18,939 nt of DNA, taken from the NCBI GenBank assembly GCA_020434465.1, contig JAGRAS010000002.1, positions 1 through 18,939 of the forward strand, read 5' to 3'. Position numbers and translations under genes: made by a program. The notes under the pieces were generated by a model. It was not told where the DNA came from, searched no databases, and saw nothing but the letters and a program-made list of their open reading frames with translations. Positions 13,120-18,939 of the stretch are shown one piece after another. The stretch comes from Bdellovibrionales bacterium (GTDB lineage Bacteria > Bdellovibrionota > UBA2361 > JAGRAS01). The first letter of the stretch is position 1, and the number at the start of each line of letters is the position of its first letter.

Positions 13120-13896
13120 CTACTTAGTAATTTTAGGTTCTACAGCTTTTTGAGGGGCAGCTACAGCTTGTGGTGCAGGCATAAACATTTCTTCACGATC
13201 ATACATAGATCCATACGGTCCCCAAATTGGCATTGGATACTGCTGCATTCCCAAATGTTTGACAGGGATACGTTCTAAAGTAGCTGGATAAGAACCACCT
13301 CTTAACAACTTTGCAAGCTCTTTTGTTTTTGTCATCTCAACCGAACCAGCAGATAATACAATTGAGGTAGCAGGGTCTAATAATCTGGCATTAACATAAA
13401 CTCGATCAGGCGATACTACATAAGTTCCAGCAACAATTCCTCCAAGATCTCTTTCACGTCTAATTGCAGCTACATCTCTTGAAAGTGCAAACTCACCAGT
13501 TGTTGACATGAATTGAAGAGCATCAGCATGCCTTAGCTCAACAATATCAAATCCACGCATTGCTAGTTCACTCATAACTTGTTCAGCATACATTCTTCCA
13601 AATGTTGAAGTTGTAGTAAGATCATCAACGTTAACAAAAGTTGTAACACCAATTGGTCCTGGGTTAGTTCCACGGTAATAGTTATCAATTTGAGCTACGA
13701 TATAAGCAGTTTTAAATCTCCCTACTGTGTGCTCGCTATCATCTTCACTAACAAATGGGTTATATATTGGGCCGTCGCTATAACGCTTGTTACACCCAGT
13801 AACCAGAATGGAACAAATTACTAATGCCAACATGATTGCGAACTGGCATAATTGTTGAAAATTAGATCTTCCTGATTTGTTATTATTGTAGCGCAT
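13120..13896 (-). CDS. FlgO-like outer-membrane lipoprotein
   Basis: A 258-residue lipoprotein. A basic start and hydrophobic stretch end in the lipobox L-V-T-G-C (C35), so the mature protein is lipid-anchored; the next residue is Asn, and not Asp, so outer-membrane sorting is likely. The core (about 75-195) matches the FlgO family pattern: V-T-T-F-V-N, T-T-S-T-F-G-R-M-Y-A-E-Q-V, a helix, then G-G-I-V-A-G-T-Y-V and an A-R-L-L-D strand. FlgO is a Vibrio flagellar lipoprotein, but family members without flagella exist, and no flagellar gene is here, so I do not use the symbol. The C-terminal 40 residues are Pro/Ala-rich and probably extended. It is head-to-head with the gene at 13928, start codons 31 bp apart. 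Confidence 0.72.
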   Translation of the reverse strand: MRYNNNKSGRSNFQQLCQFAIMLALVICSILVTGCNKRYSDGPIYNPFVSEDDSEHTVGRFKTAYIVAQIDNYYRGTNPGPIGVTTFVNVDDLTTTSTFGRMYAEQVMSELAMRGFDIVELRHADALQFMSTTGEFALSRDVAAIRRERDLGGIVAGTYVVSPDRVYVNARLLDPATSIVLSAGSVEMTKTKELAKLLRGGSYPATLERIPVKHLGMQQYPMPIWGPYGSMYDREEMFMPAPQAVAAPQKAVEPKITK

Positions 13897-13927
13897 TTTT
13901 AATATCTCATTATTTTAGGGCACTTAC

Positions 13928-14662
13928 ATGCAATGCCATTATTTTAAACACACACTTTACGCCATTATTTTGACGCTAGCGTCAGCCGCAACTTTCCTTA
14001 GTTGCTCAACAATAGGCAAACAAATAGATGCCTACTATCCGGAGGAATGCAAAACCCATGCTTATATGCAAAACGAACTGCCTTTTTATATAAGTCGCAG
14101 ATTTCACAACAAATCTCCTGTTCGCATGGCAATTATCCCATTTGCTAGCCCGGTAAATGTTGCCGGTAGTAGCGATGAAATGCCTGGTCTTGGGATGGAT
14201 TTAGTAAGACAGTTGCATGGTGAATTTCTACGTAGCGGCGAAGTGCCAATTGTTGAAATTTTTAATCGTAAAGACTGGCCAGGAAAAAAAGAAGATTTCT
14301 ATTCAGGCAACTACGGTGCCTTAAGAATGGCCCGAGATGCCGATTATGATCTTGTAATGGTTGGCAATATTAATCCAATGAACGGTTTAGATAACTTAAG
14401 CGTTGAAACACGAATCATGGAAGCTGAATCAGGAATTTCAATTTGGTATGGTCAATCTACTATTGACTCCCCAAGAGATTTACATAATGAGCTTAAATCT
14501 GACATCTGGCTGGAAAAACGTCGTCCAGATCGACTCCCAATTAAAACAATGACAAATAAGCTTGCCCGTTGCATTGCTGATGGGGTAATGAACGCTGAAA
14601 CAGTTCCAGAGGAACAGTATAATGGATCTATCCTTCCAAGCTCACCTTGGGCATGGTGGTAA
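13928..14662 (+). CDS. lipoprotein with FlgO/CsgG-like fold pattern, unknown
   Basis: A 244-residue lipoprotein: short hydrophobic signal ending in F-L-S-C (C26). The body from about residue 65 follows the pattern of CsgG/LpoB/FlgO-type periplasmic domains: M-A-I-I-P-F, G-L-G-M-D-L-V-R-Q-L, V-E-I-F-N-R, then D-L-V-M-V-G-N-I-N, and a strand ending I-W-Y-G-Q. AGGG eight bases before the ATG supports the start. The pairing with a divergent FlgO-like lipoprotein suggests related envelope roles, possibly as a complex. Its stop is seven bases from the convergent M20 gene. Family membership is my reading of the pattern and needs a profile search. Confidence 0.62.
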   Translation: MQCHYFKHTLYAIILTLASAATFLSCSTIGKQIDAYYPEECKTHAYMQNELPFYISRRFHNKSPVRMAIIPFASPVNVAGSSDEMPGLGMDLVRQLHGEFLRSGEVPIVEIFNRKDWPGKKEDFYSGNYGALRMARDADYDLVMVGNINPMNGLDNLSVETRIMEAESGISIWYGQSTIDSPRDLHNELKSDIWLEKRRPDRLPIKTMTNKLARCIADGVMNAETVPEEQYNGSILPSSPWAWW

Positions 14663-14669
14663 AAAAGGT

Positions 14670-15800
14670 TTATAGAGAGTTGGCAAAATTAGCATTATAC
14701 TCTGCTATAATCTGTTTATAAATTTCTATTAAATTTCCCATTGATTTTAAATCAACCCACTCTTCTGCTGTGTGACATGCTCCACCTCTAGGGCCTAAAG
14801 AAATAACAGGTATTTTTAATCTATTAGCAAATACATTCTCATCTGCTACAGAACCACAATAAAAACTTTCTATTTCTTGAGGAATAAAAATTGAGTTTTG
14901 TAATATATTAATAATCGGTTCTTCTAGATCAATTTGATAGCTTTCTGAATAGGGAGTTTTTCTAGGTTTTAGTTTTAACTCTATTTCGGCACCGATTTCT
15001 TTAGCAGTATTGATTATTTTCTCTGCAACAGCCTCGCTACTATCTAGAGGAGTACTAAGAATTGTACATCTAATATTACATTCGGTTGGCAATGATAATC
15101 CATTTGCCTCTGCATTTATTGCTTCAACTATAATGTCTGTTGAACCTAAAAACTCATGAGAGTCAAAAGTAATTTTAGATAATTCAGTTATAAGCCTTGA
15201 TGCAGCCTCAATTGCGTTCACACCTTTATCGCGATCAGCAGCATGAGCTGATTTACCAAAAACTTTTAAATCAAAAACAATTCTACCCTTTCTGCCAAAA
15301 ATTAAATTAACTGATTGTGCATTCTTACTATACTGTCCACTTTCCGCAGCAATAAGAAAATTTATATCTGAAAGTAAACCCGAGTCGACAAGATCATTTG
15401 CTCCTTCAGAAATATTTTCTTCATCTACCCCTAAAATAATTTTAATCGCTTGATTTTCTTTGACTGCCCATTTAGCTGCCTCAAGGATGCAAACTAGACC
15501 TCCTTTCATATCACTTGCACCTAAACCTTTTGCCAAGCCATCTTTAATGATTAAGTTAAAGGGGTTTGTTTTAAAATTAGGATCTGGCGGCACAGTGTCT
15601 AGATGACTGTAAAAGGCCAGGTATTTATCTGCTTTGCCAATAGTAGCAATTAAGTTTATTCTATCTTTACCAGTTACAATCTCCTTAAGCTTAAAACCTA
15701 AATCTGTAAGATAAGAGAACATAAATTTTGAAAGCTCATGTTCAGCAGGACATACGGAATTAATTGAAATAATTTTTTTAAACAAATCGAGCATAGTCAT
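14670..15800 (-). CDS. M20-family deacylase (DapE/ArgE-like)
   Basis: Zinc-dependent M20 amidohydrolase of the DapE/ArgE/CPG2 family, cytosolic. Metal-ligand motifs (numbering from the ATG at 15800) are S-H-L-D-T-V-P-P (H66, D68), G-A-S-D-M-K-G-G (D97), D-E-E (E127-E128, the first being the catalytic base), A-A-E-S-G (E153) and G-A-C-H-T-A-E-E (H343). The dimerisation domain with G-K-S-A-H (H186) lies between. Three starts are possible: TTG at 15830 with a close GAGGG, ATG at 15800, and ATG at 15794; the family usually begins just before L-x-L-L-x-x-I, so I use 15800. Substrate cannot be fixed: succinyl-DAP, acetylornithine or acetyl-lysine are candidates. No dap or arg genes adjoin it. Confidence 0.82.
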   Translation of the reverse strand: MTMLDLFKKIISINSVCPAEHELSKFMFSYLTDLGFKLKEIVTGKDRINLIATIGKADKYLAFYSHLDTVPPDPNFKTNPFNLIIKDGLAKGLGASDMKGGLVCILEAAKWAVKENQAIKIILGVDEENISEGANDLVDSGLLSDINFLIAAESGQYSKNAQSVNLIFGRKGRIVFDLKVFGKSAHAADRDKGVNAIEAASRLITELSKITFDSHEFLGSTDIIVEAINAEANGLSLPTECNIRCTILSTPLDSSEAVAEKIINTAKEIGAEIELKLKPRKTPYSESYQIDLEEPIINILQNSIFIPQEIESFYCGSVADENVFANRLKIPVISLGPRGGACHTAEEWVDLKSMGNLIEIYKQIIAEYNANFANSL

Positions 15801-15939
15801 TAAATTAAGCTTGGCTAAAAGGATTTTCAATTCCCTCTTAAAAAATATAATTATTTCAATAAGTTAAAAATTGACTCAGATTTTTATCTGCAGTTGCCGA
15901 GAAAAAGTAAGGAAGAAAATTTTTAACTGGGGAACAAAG

Positions 15940-16644
15940 ATGTCACTAAGAAAACTAGTATTTTTCAGTCTTGTTTTATTATCAACAAATGCATTTTGTG
16001 AAGAAAATGGTTTAGACCCTTGGTCTATTTGGAGCAAAGATAATGATACAAATCCAAAAATAGAAACTCCTGAAAAAATTAGTCCTGAAACTTATTCTGA
16101 ACCTGATTCACAAATTATTGAACCTTTAGCACCAGAAAAAGAAGATGGCTTGTTAGCTGAAAAAAATGAAGCTGATCTAAGTGGTCATACAATAGATGAG
16201 GTAGGAAGCTGTATTGGTACTATTCTAGATGTAAGTTCTGGTTCAAACGAAGGAGCTCAGTTAGTTGCTGATCTGAGTAGCAACAGTTGTGTTACTGCTG
16301 TTTTAACATTCACACCGAACGGATCTGCTGACGGTTCGAAAGTTCATGAGACATCGCCTTTTCCAAAAAATAAAGTTACTCAAGAAAAATCTGATGCTGT
16401 TATGAGCATTGTTGATGCTCTTCGTTCTGCGGGGTCTCTAACAAATTATCAAGGCAACAACTCTACAGGTAATCCGTGTTGGCCAAGCAAAGATTGCGCG
16501 GAATGTAAGCCTTATGCAATTCTTGCTGGAAAAAGTCCTAATACTAATGTAAACATTACAAATAGTGGTAGTATCCAGCAAAAATATTCATATTCCGTTG
16601 GCTCTCAAAAAACCACACTAAACGTTCTTTGCTCTTGTTTTTAG
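15940..16644 (+). CDS. secreted Cys-containing protein, unknown
   Basis: A 234-residue exported protein. The ATG at 15940 has GGGGA eight bases upstream, and a signal peptide (L-R-K-L-V-F-F-S-L-V-L-L-S) follows; the longer TTG reading from 15871 would put 23 hydrophilic residues before it and is rejected. The mature protein starts acidic and Pro-rich, then a domain with seven Cys in later parts, including N-P-C-W-P-x-x-D-C-A-E-C (about 200-212) and a terminal C-S-C-F, suggesting disulfides in the periplasm or outside the cell. No known family. It is divergent from the M20 gene and stands alone. Confidence 0.65.
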   Translation: MSLRKLVFFSLVLLSTNAFCEENGLDPWSIWSKDNDTNPKIETPEKISPETYSEPDSQIIEPLAPEKEDGLLAEKNEADLSGHTIDEVGSCIGTILDVSSGSNEGAQLVADLSSNSCVTAVLTFTPNGSADGSKVHETSPFPKNKVTQEKSDAVMSIVDALRSAGSLTNYQGNNSTGNPCWPSKDCAECKPYAILAGKSPNTNVNITNSGSIQQKYSYSVGSQKTTLNVLCSCF

Positions 16645-16683
16645 AGATTTTAAAAACAGAAATTAGGCAATATTGATTAGGTT

Positions 16684-16710
16684 TTGACATTTAGAACCAG
16701 TTCCTAACTT
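16684..16710 (+). promoter_or_regulatory. candidate promoter for the flippase-like/GT2 operon
   Basis: A perfect -35 TTGACA (16684-16689) is followed 15 bases later by TAACTT (16705-16710), a weak -10 at short spacing. An imperfect palindrome TTAGAAC-CA-GTTCCTAA lies between. The downstream gene starts at 16818. The -35 is convincing; the -10 is not. Confidence 0.35.
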
Positions 16711-16817
16711 CAGTTTGTCGCAATACTATCACTTTTAAAGGATTTTGCTGCCTATTGGCGCACTTAACTAGAACTGCTAGCCTATACCAGGCACAATACA
16801 AACTTCACAGAACATTA

Positions 16818-17816
16818 ATGCAGTCAGTAAGAGATCATATCATAACTAAGCTTTTAATCAGGATGATTCCTTGGCTTATTACTTTTGCCGCTATTTACTT
16901 TGCTTTTAGAGATGTTGATTGGCAAGTTTTTTTTGGAAATTTAAAAACAGCAAATTTGTTGTATATATTATGTGCCATAGTACTTACTATAATTTCTTAC
17001 TTTCTAAGATCTTATAGATGGGTTTTTCTTTTTCCAAAACAAAATATAAGCTTTTATGATTCAGCCAAGGTTCTTTTTCTTGGTTTTTTTATGAATAATA
17101 TTCTTCCTGCAAGAACCGGGGAACTTGTACGTGCTCATTTTGGTGCCAAAGTTACAAAAAACAAAAGGACTCATGTGCTAGGAACTATCGCAAGCGAACG
17201 TCTTGCTGATGGTCTTACTATTAGTGTTTTATTTACGCTTTTTGGTTTTCATTTAGGTAGCTCTAAAGATTTAGATGCTATGCTTTATATTTCTATCTTC
17301 TTTGCAGTGATTGTTACTGCGGTATTAATTGTTTTAGCATTTAGAAATCAAGTTTTTTCCTTAATAGAAGTTTTAGCCAGTAAAACGAATAGAAAAGTCG
17401 GTCACTATGCAAGCGATAGGATTAAGACTTTTATAGATTCCTTAAGTCCCCTTTGTTCATTTAGAACTGCTCCTCGCATTGCTATTTGGTCATTATCTAT
17501 TTGGATAATAGAATTATTTGTATATTGGTTTGTATCACATGCCTTTTCTGCGCAACTTGAGTTATCAATGTGCGTTCTTTTTTTGGCAGCAGTTAATTTT
17601 AGTTCATTAATCCCTGCCGCGCCGGGTGGTATTGGTGTTATTGAAGCTGTTGCTTCTGCTGTATTAGTTTCAGCAGGTGTTGATAAAGAACTAGCTTTAC
17701 CAATGGTAATGGTTCAGCACATTATTCAAATAATAGTTGTAGGCATCCCTGGTGCATGGGTAATGTCACAGTGGAAAATTAGCAAAAATGAAATCGAGGA
17801 AGCTTCTGATGCTTAA
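16818..17816 (+). CDS. flippase-like membrane protein (LPG synthase TM / UPF0104 family)
   Basis: A 332-residue polytopic inner-membrane protein with about eight helices, of the LPG_synthase_TM (UPF0104) family. Hallmarks are N-N-I-L-P-A-R-T-G-E-L-V-R (about nt 17095-17135), A-S-E-R-L-A-D-G and P-A-A-P-G-G-I-G-V-I-E (about 17610-17645). It lacks the soluble C-terminal domain of full MprF, so it is the short form. Members beside glycosyltransferases are thought to move lipid-linked sugars across the membrane. A longer TTG reading (16755) has no good support; ATG at 16818 is used although no clear SD is seen. It overlaps the next gene by 8 bp, so the two are coupled. Confidence 0.75.
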   Translation: MQSVRDHIITKLLIRMIPWLITFAAIYFAFRDVDWQVFFGNLKTANLLYILCAIVLTIISYFLRSYRWVFLFPKQNISFYDSAKVLFLGFFMNNILPARTGELVRAHFGAKVTKNKRTHVLGTIASERLADGLTISVLFTLFGFHLGSSKDLDAMLYISIFFAVIVTAVLIVLAFRNQVFSLIEVLASKTNRKVGHYASDRIKTFIDSLSPLCSFRTAPRIAIWSLSIWIIELFVYWFVSHAFSAQLELSMCVLFLAAVNFSSLIPAAPGGIGVIEAVASAVLVSAGVDKELALPMVMVQHIIQIIVVGIPGAWVMSQWKISKNEIEEASDA

Positions 17817-18558
17817 TCCTCAGCCAGAGATTTCTGTGATTATACCAGCCTATAATGAAGAAAATAGAATTAAACCTACCCTAGATTCTTATAATGCTTA
17901 TCTAAAGCAGAACTACAATAAGTATCAGATTATAGTCATCAGTGATGGCAGTACGGATAAAACTTGTGAGATTGTAAATAACTTCTCAAAAGAAGAAGAT
18001 TCAATTCAATTAGTTGATTTAGTATTCAACCGAGGTAAAGGCTTTGCAGTTAGAACAGGTATGCTGCACGGCAAAGGTAAGCGATTAATATTTGCAGACG
18101 CCGACGGGGCAAGCCCAATAGAAGAATTAGCTAGATTAGAACAAGCAATTAATGAAGGAGCTGATGTAGCAATTGGTTCCAGAGCTAAAATTAGTAAAGA
18201 AACTAAAATAAAAACAGCATTACATCGTAAAGTAATTGGTAGAATTTTTAATGGCCTTGTTAATTTTTTGGCAGTGCCACATATAGAAGATACTCAATGC
18301 GGCTTTAAACTATTTACAAATGAAGCTTGTAAGCTTGTTTTCTCTAAACAACTCTCTACAGGTTTTAGTTTTGATGTAGAAATCTTGATGATTGCTCAGA
18401 GAACAGGCTTAAAAATATCTGAAGTACCAATTAACTGGGTGAACGTGCCTGGGTCTAAGGTAAATTTGGTTACAGACTCGATTAAAATGTTTATCGACAT
18501 CATTAAATTTCGCTATTGGCACCACAATTTAAACCCTGAGAACTTAAAAAACATATAA
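17809..18558 (+). CDS. GT2 polyprenyl/dolichyl-phosphate glycosyltransferase (ALG5-like)
   Basis: A 249-residue GT-A family 2 enzyme, ALG5/DPG-synthase type, transferring a sugar from a nucleotide donor to a polyprenyl phosphate at the cytoplasmic membrane face. Motifs: S-V-I-I-P-A-Y-N-E-E (first strand), V-I-S-D-G-S-T-D-K-T, N-R-G-K-G-F-A-V-R-T-G-M, D-A-D-G (the D-x-D metal site), A-I-G-S-R, and D-T-Q-C-G-F-K-L-F. There is no C-terminal membrane hairpin. The ATG at 17809 has GAGG nine bases upstream; the ATG at 17788 adds seven residues and has weaker support. Overlap with the flippase-like gene (17809-17816) suggests they make and move one lipid-linked sugar. Sugar specificity (Glc or Man) unknown. 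Confidence 0.85.
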   Translation: MLNPQPEISVIIPAYNEENRIKPTLDSYNAYLKQNYNKYQIIVISDGSTDKTCEIVNNFSKEEDSIQLVDLVFNRGKGFAVRTGMLHGKGKRLIFADADGASPIEELARLEQAINEGADVAIGSRAKISKETKIKTALHRKVIGRIFNGLVNFLAVPHIEDTQCGFKLFTNEACKLVFSKQLSTGFSFDVEILMIAQRTGLKISEVPINWVNVPGSKVNLVTDSIKMFIDIIKFRYWHHNLNPENLKNI

Positions 18559-18586
18559 TTCTATAATTTTTTCCTCTCATAACCCC

Positions 18587-18617
18587 TTGTAAATACTCTG
18601 TTTTTTAAGATTTACAA
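18587..18617. terminator. inverted repeat downstream of the GT2 gene
   Basis: TTGTAAAT (18587-18594) and ATTTACAA (18610-18617) form an 8-bp AT-rich stem with a 15-base loop containing six T residues, 29 bp after the GT2 stop and 121 bp before the sigma-factor start. It may end the flippase/GT2 transcript or be an operator-like site before the sigma gene; neither is certain. Confidence 0.3.
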
Positions 18618-18737
18618 CATTGATACAAGCTTTTTACTCTCTCGTGACAACTGACTTTTAAAAACATGAGAAAACATTTTCACGCTTCAGATTGAAGCAG
18701 GTTTTAATTTTATTTTTTGGTTTTGAGGAGAATGGTT

Positions 18738-18939
18738 ATGAGTAAGGTTAAAAAATTAGACCCAAGTGATCTTGAGTTAGTTGAGCAGTTCAAAAATGGT
18801 TCAATCGAGGCTTTTGAAGAAATCGTAACAAGATATCAGTCAAAAGCTTACAATCTAGCAATGAAATTTACACGAAATCAAGAAGACGCTGAAGAAGTTT
18901 TGCAAGATGTCTTCTCTACTCTATTTAGAAAAATAGAAG
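18738..18939 (+). CDS. ECF-type RNA polymerase sigma factor (3' partial)
   Basis: Only the first 67 codons are present. They cover sigma region 2: G-S-I-E-A-F-E-E-I-V-T-R-Y, A-Y-N-L-A, then E-D-A-E-E-V-L-Q-D-V-F-S-T-L-F, the region 2.2 core-binding segment of extracytoplasmic-function sigma factors. The start is the ATG at 18738, with GAGGAG seven bases upstream; an in-frame ATG at 18732 lies too close to it. Regulon and anti-sigma factor are outside the window. It is not obviously linked to the GT2 gene, given 179 bp and an inverted repeat between them. Confidence 0.88.
   Translation, partial: MSKVKKLDPSDLELVEQFKNGSIEAFEEIVTRYQSKAYNLAMKFTRNQEDAEEVLQDVFSTLFRKIE

Noticed and set aside
15871..15939. 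TTG-start N-terminal extension of the secreted protein
   Set aside because: It puts 23 hydrophilic residues before the signal peptide; the ATG at 15940 has a good SD.
16755..16817. TTG-start extension of the flippase-like protein
   Set aside because: The SD is too distant and the added residues are not typical of the family; ATG at 16818 is simpler.
17788..17808. Seven-residue extension of the GT2 protein
   Set aside because: The ATG at 17809 has GAGG at suitable spacing and lies closer to the conserved first strand.

Overview
The window looks like chromosomal DNA from an AT-rich Gram-negative bacterium. Two lipoboxes, a FlgO-like outer-membrane lipoprotein, a GDP-mannose dehydratase and a periplasmic binding protein all point that way. 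No rRNA, tRNA, transposase, phage gene or CRISPR array is visible, so I do not assign a phylum. Gene density is high, orientation changes often, and most units hold one to three genes. The organism may be poorly sampled: about ten proteins belong to no family I can name.

Layout. 1-1687: SLC13-type permease with two TrkA-C domains, cut by the left edge. 1709-2278: adenine phosphoribosyltransferase (apt). 2365-3802: a damaged stretch with a SpoU-type RNA methyltransferase broken by an in-frame TAA and a degraded first motif, then a nucleotidyltransferase (AbiEii-like) broken by a frameshift, with its 4-bp-overlapping 75-residue partner still intact. 3881-6776 (minus strand): gmd, a TauE/SafE permease whose only complete reading needs an ATT start, and a LivK-like binding protein. 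6849-7637: a protein with an RGG/RG-rich disordered N-terminus and a duplicated C-terminal domain. 8087-9472: an unknown 161-residue protein and two adjacent ORFs that together carry every Cas4/Dna2-type nuclease motif, divided between two membrane-anchored polypeptides. 9527-11780 (minus strand): three tightly coupled unknown genes, one weakly glycosyltransferase-like. 12109-12861: two small convergent unknown genes with a hairpin between them. 13120-14662: two head-to-head lipoproteins of FlgO/CsgG-like type. 14670-15800: M20 (DapE/ArgE-like) amidohydrolase. 15940-16644: secreted Cys-containing protein. 16818-18558: flippase-like membrane protein overlapping an ALG5-like glycosyltransferase. 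18738-end: ECF sigma factor, cut by the right edge.

Functional themes. Envelope and surface carbohydrate work recurs: gmd makes GDP-4-keto-6-deoxymannose, the GT2/flippase-like pair suggests lipid-linked sugar transfer, and the 9527-11780 operon may also be surface-related. The most unusual locus is the split, membrane-tethered Cas4-like nuclease at 8598-9472. The local sequence rules out a single frameshift as the cause of the split. The RGG protein with its structured leader and duplicated domain is the second most unusual. The damaged 2365-3578 block could be real gene decay or consensus error and should be checked against reads.
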